A stretch of 25,461 nt of DNA from the NCBI GenBank assembly GCA_002719425.1, contig PBHA01000002.1, forward strand, positions 1 through 25,461. The letters are read 5' to 3'. Origin of the DNA: Chloroflexota bacterium (GTDB lineage: Bacteria; Chloroflexota; Dehalococcoidia; UBA1151; TMED-70). The notes under the pieces are model-generated. The model worked only from the letters and a program-made list of their open reading frames with translations. It made no database searches and was not told the DNA's origin. The position numbers were made by a program, and so were the translations under genes. This document shows positions 7,917-17,086 of this stretch, piece after piece (position 1 is the stretch's first letter; each line of letters opens with the position of its first letter).

Positions 7917-8315
7917 ATGGAACAATCGTATTTACAAGAATATAGTTTGTTGTTAATTTTTGTCGTGTTATCAATTGTAGTACCAATTGGAATGTTAGCA
8001 GCAGCCAAATTTGGGTCTAAATTTGGAATTACTCCCATAAGATCTTCAAAAATCAAGAAATCTGCCTATGAAGGTGGCCATCCTGCATTCAGTGAGAAGC
8101 CCTCATTATTTAGTTTCGGCTACTTTTACTACGCTTTGTTGTTTGTTGCATTCGATGTTGAAACTGTACTTATTTTTCCTTGGGCTGTAAGTCACGGATT
8201 GATCACAAATGTTTGGGGAATAATCCCTTTTTTAGGGATAATGTTTTTCTTGGCAGTTTTGACTGTCTCATTTATATATGTTTGGCTTAAGGGGTGTTTA
8301 GAATGGATAAAATAG
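7917..8315 (+). CDS. nuoA: NADH:quinone oxidoreductase (complex I) subunit A
   Basis: A 132-residue membrane subunit with three hydrophobic helices (about 9-30, 66-90, 97-125), the usual NuoA size. It has the family loop [11 protein letters not shown] (47-57, where many relatives read PYESG) and [13 protein letters not shown] (79-91) with the conserved acidic residues. NuoA lies beside NuoH, J and K at the junction of the quinone chamber and membrane arm. No strong ribosome site is visible before the ATG. The 3' end overlaps nuoB, which starts inside its last codons. Confidence 0.95.
   Translation: MEQSYLQEYSLLLIFVVLSIVVPIGMLAAAKFGSKFGITPIRSSKIKKSAYEGGHPAFSEKPSLFSFGYFYYALLFVAFDVETVLIFPWAVSHGLITNVWGIIPFLGIMFFLAVLTVSFIYVWLKGCLEWIK
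8289..8294 (+). promoter_or_regulatory. Shine-Dalgarno AAGGGG deciding the nuoB start
   Basis: AAGGGG within nuoA lies 8 bases before ATG at 8303. This favours that ATG over the in-frame GTG at 8294, which would begin inside the ribosome site itself. Confidence 0.65.
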
Positions 8316-8911
8316 AAAGAATTCCTTTAGATATTTCAACTAAGGATCTTGATAAAGAAGAAGGCGGATTGATTAATTCAATGAAGTCGACTCATGTTTC
8401 ACCTTTCCCAGAGCCTATTATCGATCAAGATGATATCGATAAAAACATTATAGTTTCTTCAGTTGATCAACTACTTAATTTCGCTAGAAAATCAAGTTTG
8501 TTTCCTCTTCAATTTGGGCTTGCTTGTTGTGCTTTTGAAATGATTGCATCTGCCATGAGTAGATTTGATATATCTAGATTTGGAATGGAAGTATTTAGAG
8601 CTACTCCTAGGCAGGCTGATTTAATGATCGTTGCAGGAACTGTAACTTGGAAAATGGCAGTTCCACTAAGGAGACTTTATGATCAGATGGCAGAACCAAA
8701 ATGGGTTATTTCGATGGGGGTATGTGCCACTTCAGGAGGGCCTTATTATGAAAGCTATTCAGTAGTACCTGGTGTTAATCACATAGTGCCCGTGGATGTA
8801 TATGTGCCTGGATGTCCTCCAAGACCAGATGCGTTACTTTATGGAATCATGCAATTACACGAAAAAATAAAGAAATACAGCCTGACCGGTCAGAAAGCAG
8901 GAGATGTCTAA
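8303..8911 (+). CDS. nuoB: NADH:quinone oxidoreductase subunit B (N2 cluster subunit)
   Basis: A 202-residue peripheral subunit that binds the N2 [4Fe-4S] cluster, the last electron carrier before quinone. The four ligands are visible: adjacent C75 and C76 in [11 protein letters not shown]141 in [11 protein letters not shown], and C171 in [13 protein letters not shown]. An acidic N-terminal extension of about 50 residues precedes the core. The start is placed at ATG 8303, because AAGGGG lies 8 bases upstream; GTG at 8294 is the alternative and would add three residues. It overlaps nuoA by 13 bases and is followed 2 bases later by nuoC. Confidence 0.95.
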   Translation: MDKIERIPLDISTKDLDKEEGGLINSMKSTHVSPFPEPIIDQDDIDKNIIVSSVDQLLNFARKSSLFPLQFGLACCAFEMIASAMSRFDISRFGMEVFRATPRQADLMIVAGTVTWKMAVPLRRLYDQMAEPKWVISMGVCATSGGPYYESYSVVPGVNHIVPVDVYVPGCPPRPDALLYGIMQLHEKIKKYSLTGQKAGDV

Positions 8912-8913
8912 GA

Positions 8914-9396
8914 ATGATTGAGTGGAATGGTAATAAATTAGCCGAAGAAATTTCTAATCATATTTCAAATAGTGTAGAATCTTCCGATGACCAATCTGTT
9001 CATATTTCAACTAAAAAAATTTATGAAGTGTTAAAGTTTTTGAAAGAAACATCAGGTTTTTCGTTCGACTTATTGTCATCTATAACGGCGGTTGATTATA
9101 TTGACCATTTTGAGGTTGTTTATCAGTTAAAATCACTGATTACTTTGTCTAAAGCTACCTTAAAAGTAAAACTAGGTTTTGGAAGGGAAGAACAACCTGA
9201 AATAGAGAGTGTTTATAGTCTTTGGAAAGGAGCTGATTTTCAAGAAAGGGAAGTTTTTGATCTAATGGGAATACATTTTACAAATCATCCAAATCTTAAA
9301 AGAATCCTTCTTTGGGACGGGTTTCCTGGGCATCCATTAAGAAAGGATTTTGTTACAAATTCTCAATCAATTGTAAATGATGGAGAGAGTATATAA
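8914..9396 (+). CDS. nuoC: NADH:quinone oxidoreductase subunit C
   Basis: A 160-residue peripheral-arm subunit (30 kDa family) that scaffolds NuoD and NuoB and is not fused to nuoD. The family signature runs from W104 to L133 and reads, in part, ADFQEREVFDLMGI then HPNLKRILL, followed by GHPLRKDF. The reading frame stays open upstream to 8812, but those 34 codons are the other frame of nuoB. ATG 8914, two bases after the nuoB stop with GGAG 10 bases upstream, is the start supported by homology. The stop overlaps the nuoD start as TAATG. Confidence 0.94.
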   Translation: MIEWNGNKLAEEISNHISNSVESSDDQSVHISTKKIYEVLKFLKETSGFSFDLLSSITAVDYIDHFEVVYQLKSLITLSKATLKVKLGFGREEQPEIESVYSLWKGADFQEREVFDLMGIHFTNHPNLKRILLWDGFPGHPLRKDFVTNSQSIVNDGESI

Positions 9397-10508
9397 TGTC
9401 TATCAAAAGTGAACCTATAACAATCAATCTAGGCCCTCAACATCCCTCTACGCATGGTGTTTTTAGAATGAGAGTAACTTTTGATGGAGAAACTATTATT
9501 GATGTTGAGCCTATTTTTGGCTACCTTCACAGAGGAACAGAAAAATTAGCTGAAGAGAGAACCTATACTCAGGTGGTCACATTAACTGACAGAATGGATT
9601 ATGTTTCTTCGATGTTAAATAACCAGGGATATATTCTTGCTTTAGAAAAACTTTCTAATATTACTCCTGAACCTAGAGGGGTTTGGCTACGAATGATAGC
9701 ATCTGAGCTACAAAGAATAGCTAGTCATCTAGTCGCAGTTGGCTTTTTGATTCAAGATCTTGGTGCTTGGGGTACTCCACTAACATATGCTATGCGAGAA
9801 AGAGAAAAAATATTACAAATGTTTGAAATGTTATGTGGTGCAAGAATTACAAACTCATACTTAAGACCAGGTGGTGTTTTCATGGATGCTCCTGAACAAT
9901 TTTGGATAGCATTAAAGGATTTTATAGATGACTTTCCTTCTAAAGTTGATGAATTAGAAAGACTCTTGACTTCTAATGAAATTATTTTTTCAAGAACAAA
10001 AGACATTGCAGTTCTTACTTCTGAACAAGCAATAAATGCATCAATTACTGGACCTATTTTAAGATCGACGGGTGTATCTTGGGATCTGAGAAAAGATGAT
10101 ACATATGATTTTTATGATCAAGTGAATTTTCATGTTCCAACTCACTCAGCTGGTGATAACTATTCTAGATATTTGCTTAGAGTGCAAGAAATGAGGGAGA
10201 GCTTAAAAATAGTTAAGCAATGTGTCGAAAAGATTGAACCTGGACCTGTTAGACCGCATCATGATCAGGTGCCTTTTCTTGTAAGACCTCCAAAAGGGGA
10301 TTGTTATGTGGCAATCGAAGGTTCTAAGGGAGAATTAGGTTTTTACCTTGTTTCAGATGGATCTATATCTCCATACAGGTGGCATGTTAGATCCTCATCA
10401 CTTATAAACCTCACTCTTTTAAGAGATATGTTAATCGGAACTTTATTTGGGGATTTATTTGTAACTTTTGGTGGTATTGACATTAATATGGGGGAGGTTG
10501 ATAGATAG
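9396..10508 (+). CDS. nuoD: NADH:quinone oxidoreductase subunit D (49 kDa)
   Basis: A 370-residue peripheral subunit that forms the quinone-binding pocket with NuoB. Related to the large subunit of NiFe hydrogenases but without the nickel cysteines. Visible motifs are NLGPQHPSTHGVFRM (11-25) with the conserved histidine loop, EERTYTQVVTLTDRMDY (53-69) including the quinone-pocket tyrosine Y57, ARITNSYLRPGGVFMD, and the invariant C-terminal FGGIDINMGEVDR. The length is a little under the common 390-420. Starts inside the nuoC stop and ends inside the nuoH GTG start. Confidence 0.96.
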   Translation: MSIKSEPITINLGPQHPSTHGVFRMRVTFDGETIIDVEPIFGYLHRGTEKLAEERTYTQVVTLTDRMDYVSSMLNNQGYILALEKLSNITPEPRGVWLRMIASELQRIASHLVAVGFLIQDLGAWGTPLTYAMREREKILQMFEMLCGARITNSYLRPGGVFMDAPEQFWIALKDFIDDFPSKVDELERLLTSNEIIFSRTKDIAVLTSEQAINASITGPILRSTGVSWDLRKDDTYDFYDQVNFHVPTHSAGDNYSRYLLRVQEMRESLKIVKQCVEKIEPGPVRPHHDQVPFLVRPPKGDCYVAIEGSKGELGFYLVSDGSISPYRWHVRSSSLINLTLLRDMLIGTLFGDLFVTFGGIDINMGEVDR

Positions 10509-11707
10509 TGTTTGAATTTATATATAATATTCTTGATTCAATCGTTGATATTTTTATTAAAGATATTATGTTTGAAAATTATATACTTACAGCTATTACT
10601 GGCATTATCATAGCTTTTGCTGTTATAAATGGTGTACTTGGAGGTGTCATAGCTCTCATATGGGGAGAAAGAAGACTTCTTGGTAGATTTCAACAAAGAA
10701 CTGGTCCAAACAGATGGGGACCACAAGGGTTACTTACACCTGTTGCTGATGCCTTAAAGGTAATGTTCAAGGAAGATATTGTTCCTGAAGAAGCTGATCA
10801 CTATATATTTAATCTTGCCCCTCTTTTGCTAGTAATACCAGTTTTTATAATTTTCTCTGTTATACCTTTTGGAATTAGCTTGTATGCTGTTGATATAAAC
10901 GTAAGTGTTTTATTCATTTTAGCTATAACTTCAATTAGTGGCCTTTCTATAATTTGTGCAGCATGGGCTTCTGCAAATAGAATAGCTATCTTTTCTGCCT
11001 TGAGATCAGTTGCCATGTTGATTTCATACGAAATACCCGTTGGACTATCTTTGGTTGGAATCCTGCTAATTACTGAATCAATGTCGGTTATGGATATAGT
11101 ATTGTATCAAAGTATACCTTTCATCTTAATCCAGCCTGTTGCTGCAATAGTATTCTTCTTAGGATCACTGGCTGAAATAAACAGAACTCCTTTTGATTTA
11201 ACCGAAGCTGAATCTGAACTGGCAGCTGGATACCAAAATGATTATTCTGGAATGAAATGGGGATTATTTTATTTAGGTGAATTTGCTGCAGCTATAGCTG
11301 CAGCTACAGTTTTTTCCACATTATTTTTAGGAGGGCCTAATGGACCAATTTTACCTGGTCTATTTTGGCTTACAATCAAGGTAGTAGCTGTTTTATTTTT
11401 CATAATTTGGATTAGAGCTTCTTGGCCTAGATTTAGAATAGATCAAGTACTAAATTTAGCTTGGAAAGGATTGTTTGAATTAACTTTGATAAATATTATT
11501 GTTACATCTATTGCAGTAATAATTTGGACTGATTTAGATTCAAATAGATTATTGTTTATTGGTTTAGCGAACTGGATTTTTGCATTTCCATTTGTTTTAT
11601 TAATATTCAAACTGCTAAAAACAAAAAAATATGAATCTGACACAAAGTTATCATCAAATTATCCTGTTGGTTCGGACACTCCTAAATTTAAAAAGGAGAT
11701 AAATTAA
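10508..11707 (+). CDS. nuoH: NADH:quinone oxidoreductase subunit H
   Basis: A 399-residue multi-helix membrane subunit, longer than the common 320-365, with an extra N-terminal segment and a polar C-terminal tail. NuoH forms the membrane side of the quinone chamber and the first part of the proton path. Family signatures are IWGERRLLGRFQQRTGPNRW (51-70), then GLLTPVADALK and KEDIVPE, and later AEINRTPFDLTEAESELAAG (222-241). The start is GTG at 10508, sharing a base with the nuoD stop (TAGTG). A strong GGGGGAGG (10490-10497) lies 10 bases upstream. AGGAG before 11708 serves nuoI, which begins directly after the stop. Confidence 0.95.
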   Translation: MFEFIYNILDSIVDIFIKDIMFENYILTAITGIIIAFAVINGVLGGVIALIWGERRLLGRFQQRTGPNRWGPQGLLTPVADALKVMFKEDIVPEEADHYIFNLAPLLLVIPVFIIFSVIPFGISLYAVDINVSVLFILAITSISGLSIICAAWASANRIAIFSALRSVAMLISYEIPVGLSLVGILLITESMSVMDIVLYQSIPFILIQPVAAIVFFLGSLAEINRTPFDLTEAESELAAGYQNDYSGMKWGLFYLGEFAAAIAAATVFSTLFLGGPNGPILPGLFWLTIKVVAVLFFIIWIRASWPRFRIDQVLNLAWKGLFELTLINIIVTSIAVIIWTDLDSNRLLFIGLANWIFAFPFVLLIFKLLKTKKYESDTKLSSNYPVGSDTPKFKKEIN

Positions 11708-12385
11708 ATGATAGGATTCGGACTAATAAAAGGACTGTCAGTAACCCTAAGAAATCTATTTGGTCCAGTTTTTACAATCCAATATCCCGATAAAAGAGTT
11801 GGTGTATTTGGTTTGGCTAAAAGTAAAAAAATATCAGTTTTAAATTTACTTAAATTACATCCTAAAGAATTTCTGTATGCTCTAGTTGGAATGGCTAAAG
11901 TTGAAGTAAAAATAGATCAATTTCCTCGGTTTAGAGGAAATGAATTCGTTTGGTATGATGATCGATGTACTGCCTGTGCTTCATGTGCCAAATATTGTCC
12001 TTTGGGAATAATTGAAATTGTTACGCATGCTAGCGGGGAAAATTTGCAAGCTGGAGAAAATTATGCAATAGATAAATTTGATATTGATACTGGAAGATGT
12101 ATGTTTTGTGGATTATGTGTAGAGGCTTGCCCATATGATGCTTTGCATATGGGAACAGATTTTGAAAGAGGAAATTATCATAGATCTAAATTAGTTCTTG
12201 ATAAAGAAACTCTAATTTCTCAGGATAAAAATCCAAGTAGTTGGTTCCGTCCTCAATTTGAAGAAAAAGAATATAATCCATGGGACTCTGATCTAGAAGA
12301 TTATCGAGATGCTGGTAGGCATGAAAAACCAAGTTACGAAAAAATCAAACAGAATTGGGTAAATAAGAGGAAGTTTAATGGATAA
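11708..12385 (+). CDS. nuoI: NADH:quinone oxidoreductase subunit I (2x[4Fe-4S])
   Basis: A 225-residue ferredoxin-like subunit carrying clusters N6a and N6b, which relay electrons to N2. The two CxxCxxCxxxCP motifs are complete: C87, C90, C93, C97 and C131, C134, C137, C141. The N-terminal amphipathic region (about 1-60) fits the membrane-lying helices of NuoI. The C-terminal tail of about 75 charged residues is longer than in many homologues. Since nuoE, F and G are absent, NuoI is the outermost electron carrier encoded here and is the probable docking point of any alternative donor (inference). It overlaps nuoJ by 8 bases. Confidence 0.95.
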   Translation: MIGFGLIKGLSVTLRNLFGPVFTIQYPDKRVGVFGLAKSKKISVLNLLKLHPKEFLYALVGMAKVEVKIDQFPRFRGNEFVWYDDRCTACASCAKYCPLGIIEIVTHASGENLQAGENYAIDKFDIDTGRCMFCGLCVEACPYDALHMGTDFERGNYHRSKLVLDKETLISQDKNPSSWFRPQFEEKEYNPWDSDLEDYRDAGRHEKPSYEKIKQNWVNKRKFNG

Positions 12386-13031
12386 TTTACTTAATATTTT
12401 TCTAATTTTGGTTTCTATAATTGGAATAGCAAGTGCAAGTTATGTTGTTGCCCAAACAAACGTGTTTCGTGCAGCTTTAGCATTGGCTTTATCTTTTATG
12501 ACAGTTGCAGTAGTATTTTTTGCTATAAATGCAGAATTTCTTGGAGCTGTACAAATTTTAGTATATATAGGGGCTGTTTCTGTTTTAATGGCTTTCTCAG
12601 TCCTACTAGTAAAAGATCTTCAAACAGCATCTAGTTCTACGGTGGGAACAAGATTTATACTTTCATCTATATCTTCTCTACTGATTTTTATTGTACTTGT
12701 CCTTGTAATATTAGGAACAGATTGGAATAAAACAAATCAAATCCAAAATGAAGAGTTCAGACAAGCTTTATTTGAAAAATATATCATTGATGAAGAAAAT
12801 AAATTGATCATTACTTCTAATTTAGATAAAGCTAATAATCTTTCAAACTCAGATTTACGAGAAGGTTTATTTAACAATTCTATTATTCCAATTGGATCTT
12901 TACTATCGACAAAATATTTTATTTCTTTGCAACTCATAGGATTAATAATTGTTGCATGTGTTATTGGTTCCATAGCCATAACCAAAAACACTATTGAAAA
13001 TGAAGAGGAAGGAGACAAAGAAACCATATGA
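12378..13031 (+). CDS. nuoJ: NADH:quinone oxidoreductase subunit J
   Basis: A 217-residue membrane subunit with about five hydrophobic helices. The conserved third-helix region reads AEFLGAVQILVYIGAVSVLM (52-71), matching the helix that forms the pi-bulge linked to coupling in complex I. A hydrophilic loop at about 120-165 separates helices four and five and is rich in Asn, Asp and Glu. The start lies 8 bases inside nuoI, and the stop overlaps the nuoK ATG as ATGA. Confidence 0.93.
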   Translation: MDNLLNIFLILVSIIGIASASYVVAQTNVFRAALALALSFMTVAVVFFAINAEFLGAVQILVYIGAVSVLMAFSVLLVKDLQTASSSTVGTRFILSSISSLLIFIVLVLVILGTDWNKTNQIQNEEFRQALFEKYIIDEENKLIITSNLDKANNLSNSDLREGLFNNSIIPIGSLLSTKYFISLQLIGLIIVACVIGSIAITKNTIENEEEGDKETI

Positions 13032-13372
13032 CCTTAGAGATTATATTGATTTTTTCAGCCGCATTATTTTCTATAGGAATTTTTGGATTACTTACTAGAA
13101 AAAATATAGTTATAACATTAATGTCATTAGAACTGGTTTTCAACTCAGTAGTACTGTCTATTGTTGGATTTAATAGGTTTACTATGAATTTTTTACCTAG
13201 TAACGAGATTGCTGTTGATTCATTTTTTGCTATTTTATCTGGTAATATTATGGGTATTTTTATTATTTGTGTAGCTGCAGGTGAAACGGCTCTTGCTTTA
13301 GCAATGGTTTTAGCTCTTGGAAAATTCAAGTCGACAGTGGAATTAAGTGATTTGTCAGAAATGAAGAATTAA
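13028..13372 (+). CDS. nuoK: NADH:quinone oxidoreductase subunit K
   Basis: A 114-residue, three-helix subunit with the two membrane glutamates of the proton path, E35 (LMSLELVFNS) and E86 (AAGETALALAMVL). The loop between helices two and three is longer than in the E. coli protein, which gives the small excess over the usual 100 residues. Translation is probably coupled to nuoJ through the ATGA overlap. Confidence 0.94.
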   Translation: MTLEIILIFSAALFSIGIFGLLTRKNIVITLMSLELVFNSVVLSIVGFNRFTMNFLPSNEIAVDSFFAILSGNIMGIFIICVAAGETALALAMVLALGKFKSTVELSDLSEMKN

Positions 13373-13376
13373 AAAT

Positions 13377-13571
13377 ATGTGGATTGATTATAAAAAAGTT
13401 AATAACCTAACTATTGCTGAAGCATATAAAGATTTGCTTGAAGCAGAAGGTTTACCAACACGTATCATTCCAGAAAAAGGTTTGCTTGAATGGTCAGAAT
13501 TGTCTGCTTTTAGAATTCTTGTGCCAAAAGGTCGAGAGCACGTAGCTGATGAAATTATAAGGAAGGTCTAG
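13377..13571 (+). CDS. DUF2007-like small protein embedded between nuoK and nuoL
   Basis: A 64-residue soluble protein. Its pattern fits the DUF2007 (putative signal-transducing) family: an early helix AEAYKDLLEAEGLPTRIIPE, a short loop, then a strand FRILVPKGREHVADEIIRKV. In that family the layout is a helix ending in LLEAEGI, then a Val-Pro strand and a terminal helix. The biochemical role of the family is not established. It begins 4 bases after the nuoK stop and ends 13 bases before the nuoL start, so it is inside the nuo transcript. It uses ordinary AT-rich codons like its neighbours. It is not a recognised complex I subunit. Existence of the gene is well supported; family assignment is moderate. 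Confidence 0.72.
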   Translation: MWIDYKKVNNLTIAEAYKDLLEAEGLPTRIIPEKGLLEWSELSAFRILVPKGREHVADEIIRKV

Positions 13572-13576
13572 AGGGA
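13571..13576 (+). promoter_or_regulatory. Shine-Dalgarno GAGGGA deciding the TTG start of nuoL
   Basis: GAGGGA overlaps the stop of the DUF2007-like gene and lies 8 bases before TTG at 13585. The next in-frame Met is near residue 81, far inside the conserved protein, so the TTG start is required. Confidence 0.6.
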
Positions 13577-13584
13577 AGCTTTTT

Positions 13585-15546
13585 TTGATCGAGACGCTAA
13601 CATTATTAATTTTACTTATCCCATTTGTAGTTTTTCTATTTCACTCACTTTTATTGCTAACTGTAGGTCCAGATAAAAAAGAAGTAGCTGGTTATATTAA
13701 TTCATTATTCATAGGACTATGTTTTTTCTTATCGATCATAGTAATTTTTAATGTTGATAATTTTTCTTCAACAATTTCTTTTACATGGATTAGTATAAGC
13801 AATACTGATCTGAATTTTTCACTGATGGTAGATCCTCTAACAGCAATTATGCTTGTTGTTGTCTCAGGAATATCATTTCTTGTTCAGATTTATTCAATAG
13901 GTTATATGCATGGTGACAAGAGTTTCTCAAAATATTTTGCTTATATGGCTCTTTTCACAGGATCAATGCTCGGTTTAGTTATTTCAAGAAATATATTACA
14001 GCTATTCATTTTTTGGGAACTAGTAGGAGTTTCTTCATATTTACTTATTGGCTTCTGGCATGAACGAAGCTCTGCAGCAGCTGCTGCAAAAAAAGCCTTT
14101 ATTATGACTAGGCTTGGAGATTTTGGTTTTTTGTTCTCAATAATATATTTGTTCAATTTAGATTCAACTCTTTTAGAAATTCCTAAATTATATGAGGCTA
14201 TCCTAAATGAAGAAATAACAAGTAGAGTTGCAACAATATTGGCAGCAGGTTTTCTTATAGGAGGTATAGGTAAATCAGCACAATTCCCTCTACATAATTG
14301 GCTTCCTGATGCTATGGAAGGACCCACTTCTGTTTCTGCACTTATTCATTCAGCAACTATGGTTACTGCAGGGGTTTTTCTTATTGCTCGATTGTTTCCA
14401 TTATTTCAAATTTCAGAATTAATGCCCTTAATTGCAATAATTGGTTCTTTGACAGCTTTTATTTCTGCCACGATGGCTCTAGCAACTACAGATATCAAGA
14501 GAGTTCTTGCTTACTCAACTATTTCTCAACTTGGATATATGTTTATGGCATTAGGTCTAGGTGCATATACTGCTGCAATTTTTCACCTTTTTACTCATGC
14601 TTTTTTTAAAGCAGGATTATTCTTAAGTTCAGGTTCAGTTCATCATGCAGCAGGAACATTTAATATGAAATATATGGGTGGTCTCAAGGACAATATGAAG
14701 TTTACTTATTACAGTATGTTGATTTGTTCATTATCCTTAGCAGGTCTCTTTCCTTTGTCAGGATTTTGGTCTAAAGATGAAATCATTTTATCCGCATATT
14801 CATATGGAGGGTTTCTTGGAAATATTTGCTTAATTGTTGGTCTTTTAGTTGCCTTTCTTACAGCATTTTATATGTTCAGAGCAGTAACCTTAACATTCAT
14901 GGGAGATTTTAGAGGAGGCGGAGATAAAGAATCTGAAGATTTGAAAAATAATAATCAACCTGTTCCTCCAACTGTAGAACATGTTCATCTGGGTGAATCT
15001 CCAAAAAATATGGTTTATCCAATTGTGGTGTTATCGTTTTTTGCAATATTTATTGGGTACCTAGTTAATCCTGTTTTTTCAAATATTATTTTCATAGACA
15101 AGCATCTTTTTGGAGTTTTCCTTGAGAAAAGTTTAGAAATTTTCCATTTCCATGCTCATCATGCATTTAATTTTTCTATTGCACTTGTTTCTTCTTTTGT
15201 AGGTATATTAGGAATACTTTTTGGTATAAACACATATAAAAATAAAATTGAGATAACAAAAAATAAATTTTTCTTATCTGTAAATAATTTTTTAGATAAG
15301 AAATATTTTATGGATCATTTATATGAAAAAATTATAGTAGAAAATATTTTTTATGAGATAATTTGTTGGGGAAGTGAATGGATAGATAAAAATATTTTTG
15401 ATGGAATTAATATCAATCTCTCAAAGCTTACTAGTCGATTAAGCTTAAGATCTCTTGGATTACAAGATGGTCAAATACACACATATGGTTTAGCAATGAT
15501 TATGTTTGCAAGCGTTGCTATATTCATAATGGTAATTATAGGATAG
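13585..15546 (+). CDS. nuoL: NADH:quinone oxidoreductase subunit L (antiporter-like)
   Basis: A 653-residue, multi-helix antiporter-like subunit at the far end of the membrane arm. Proton-path residues are present: E145 in FWELVGVSSYLLIGFW, K230 in GGIGKSAQFPLHNWLPDA with H237, and SALIHSATMVTAGVFL. The C-terminal third includes the region that forms the long lateral helix and a final hydrophobic helix. A soluble loop at about 445-480 is rich in Gly, Asp and Asn, and a His-rich stretch HFHAHH follows. The start is TTG, supported by GAGGGA. It is followed 4 bases later by nuoM. Confidence 0.95.
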   Translation: MIETLTLLILLIPFVVFLFHSLLLLTVGPDKKEVAGYINSLFIGLCFFLSIIVIFNVDNFSSTISFTWISISNTDLNFSLMVDPLTAIMLVVVSGISFLVQIYSIGYMHGDKSFSKYFAYMALFTGSMLGLVISRNILQLFIFWELVGVSSYLLIGFWHERSSAAAAAKKAFIMTRLGDFGFLFSIIYLFNLDSTLLEIPKLYEAILNEEITSRVATILAAGFLIGGIGKSAQFPLHNWLPDAMEGPTSVSALIHSATMVTAGVFLIARLFPLFQISELMPLIAIIGSLTAFISATMALATTDIKRVLAYSTISQLGYMFMALGLGAYTAAIFHLFTHAFFKAGLFLSSGSVHHAAGTFNMKYMGGLKDNMKFTYYSMLICSLSLAGLFPLSGFWSKDEIILSAYSYGGFLGNICLIVGLLVAFLTAFYMFRAVTLTFMGDFRGGGDKESEDLKNNNQPVPPTVEHVHLGESPKNMVYPIVVLSFFAIFIGYLVNPVFSNIIFIDKHLFGVFLEKSLEIFHFHAHHAFNFSIALVSSFVGILGILFGINTYKNKIEITKNKFFLSVNNFLDKKYFMDHLYEKIIVENIFYEIICWGSEWIDKNIFDGININLSKLTSRLSLRSLGLQDGQIHTYGLAMIMFASVAIFIMVIIG

Positions 15547-15550
15547 AGAG

Positions 15551-17086
15551 ATGTTAGATTATATTGTTACAATTACTATATTTTTTCCAGCTATAACAGC
15601 TATACTTCTTCTTTTCATAAAAGATAGGAAAAAAATAGTAATCACAGCTATATCATCATCAATTGTGACATTTTTATTATCATTAATTGTTTTCCTTTCT
15701 TATGATAAATCAAAGGGAGGGATTCAATTTGTTGATCATTTTCAATGGATAGATTCATTGAATATTAAGTCATCCTACCTAGTGGGTGTTGATGGATTTT
15801 CTGCTCCACTCGTACTCCTGACAGGCCTACTATCTATGGTTGCAATTATGGCTTCATGGAGAATAGAAAAACGGGTCAAAGAATACTTTATTTGGATACT
15901 TTTACTTGTAACGAGTGTTATGGGAGTATTTACTGCATTAGATTTACTTTTGTTCTTTGTGTTTTTTGAATTTGAACTAATACCAATGTATATGTTAATT
16001 AGTATTTGGGGATCAGGAAGGAAAGAATATTCAGCAACGAAATTTGTTATTTTTACACTTGCTGGAGGAGCATTTATGCTAGTGGCAATTTTAGCTCTTT
16101 TCTCAAGTGAATCAGTAACTAATTTATCAATGGTTTCGATAGATGAAAAGGGAATAATAGGAATTCCCGAGTTGATTGCGGGGCAAAAACTAATTATTCC
16201 TGCATCAATAATATTTATATTTTTCTTTATAGCTTTTGCAGTAAAACTTCCACTTTGGCCTCTACATAACTGGTTACCAGATGCCCATACTGATGCTCCT
16301 ACAGCTGTTTCCATAATGTTAGCAGGTGTACTGCTAAAGATGGCAGGATATGGATTATTCAGGATAAATCTTGGCTTTTTTCAAGATACGTATGGATTCC
16401 AAATTTTTGATTATACAAATTTCCTAGTTATATTAGGAACTATTTCCATAATATATGGAGCAATAGTTACATTAAGGCAAACTGATCTAAAGAGATTGAT
16501 AGCATACTCTTCTATAAGTCATATGGGGTATGTCTTACTTGGTTTTTCAGCAATAACTAAGAATGGAGATTTCTCTTATTATGCTCTCAACGGGTCTGCA
16601 ATGCAGATGTTTACTCATGGAACAATTACTGGATTATCTTTTTTGACAGTAGGATTGATTTATGACCGCACGCATACTAGAGATATAAATAAATTAGGAG
16701 CTATTGCTAGAAAAATGCCTATGGTTGCTTTGTTTTTTGTAATCTCTGGTTTAGCTTCGTTAGGTCTTCCAGGTTTTTCAGGTTTTGTGTCTGAAATAAT
16801 GGTATTTTTGGGTAGCTACAAAGTCTATCCTGCAGAAACAATTATTTCAGCATTTGGAGTTGTATTAGCTGCTGGTTATATTCTTTGGATGACACAAAGA
16901 GCATTATTTGGGGACAATAATTTAGATAAATCAGATAAAACTTATGATTTTAACTCATTAAAAGATGCAAATGCCTTAGATTTATTACCAGCATTCATAA
17001 TTACTATTCCAATTATTTTGATAGGTTTTTTCCCAAATTTATTTATTGAGTTTTTTGACCTGGGTATAAAGGAGATTATAAAGTAA
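15551..17086 (+). CDS. nuoM: NADH:quinone oxidoreductase subunit M (antiporter-like)
   Basis: A 511-residue antiporter-like membrane subunit of normal length. The conserved glutamate E140 lies in FFEFELIPMYMLISIWG. The broken-helix lysine region reads AVKLPLWPLHNWLPDAHTDA, followed by TAVSIMLAGVLLKMAGYG. LKRLIAYSSISHMGYVLLG carries the second conserved lysine/His region. The last bases overlap the nuoN start as TAATG. Confidence 0.95.
   Translation: MLDYIVTITIFFPAITAILLLFIKDRKKIVITAISSSIVTFLLSLIVFLSYDKSKGGIQFVDHFQWIDSLNIKSSYLVGVDGFSAPLVLLTGLLSMVAIMASWRIEKRVKEYFIWILLLVTSVMGVFTALDLLLFFVFFEFELIPMYMLISIWGSGRKEYSATKFVIFTLAGGAFMLVAILALFSSESVTNLSMVSIDEKGIIGIPELIAGQKLIIPASIIFIFFFIAFAVKLPLWPLHNWLPDAHTDAPTAVSIMLAGVLLKMAGYGLFRINLGFFQDTYGFQIFDYTNFLVILGTISIIYGAIVTLRQTDLKRLIAYSSISHMGYVLLGFSAITKNGDFSYYALNGSAMQMFTHGTITGLSFLTVGLIYDRTHTRDINKLGAIARKMPMVALFFVISGLASLGLPGFSGFVSEIMVFLGSYKVYPAETIISAFGVVLAAGYILWMTQRALFGDNNLDKSDKTYDFNSLKDANALDLLPAFIITIPIILIGFFPNLFIEFFDLGIKEIIK

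Noticed and set aside
8294..8302. GTG start for nuoB
   Set aside because: It lies in the Shine-Dalgarno sequence that serves ATG 8303, and the added residues are not conserved.
8812..8913. N-terminal extension of nuoC overlapping the end of nuoB
   Set aside because: The 34 extra codons are an alternative frame of conserved nuoB sequence and look unlike NuoC. ATG 8914 has GGAG upstream and fits the family.
10490..10510. Position where nuoE, nuoF and nuoG would be expected between nuoD and nuoH
   Set aside because: I looked for remnants of these genes and found none; nuoD and nuoH share a base, so the genes are absent here and not degraded.
11285..11304. Perfect 20-base palindrome GCTGCAGCTATAGCTGCAGC within nuoH
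   Set aside because: It encodes an Ala-rich helix segment (AAAIAAA) with GCT/GCA codons that make palindromes easily. It is inside a conserved coding region with no second copy nearby, so an operator role is not supported.
14068..14100. Alanine codon run in nuoL that resembles a short tandem repeat
   Set aside because: The SSAAAAAKKA stretch is a normal conserved feature of NuoL and not a repeat element.
13941..14327. Long antisense open frames in nuoL, nuoM and nuoN
   Set aside because: They lie opposite conserved membrane-protein genes, have no ribosome sites and encode low-complexity peptides, so they are shadows.
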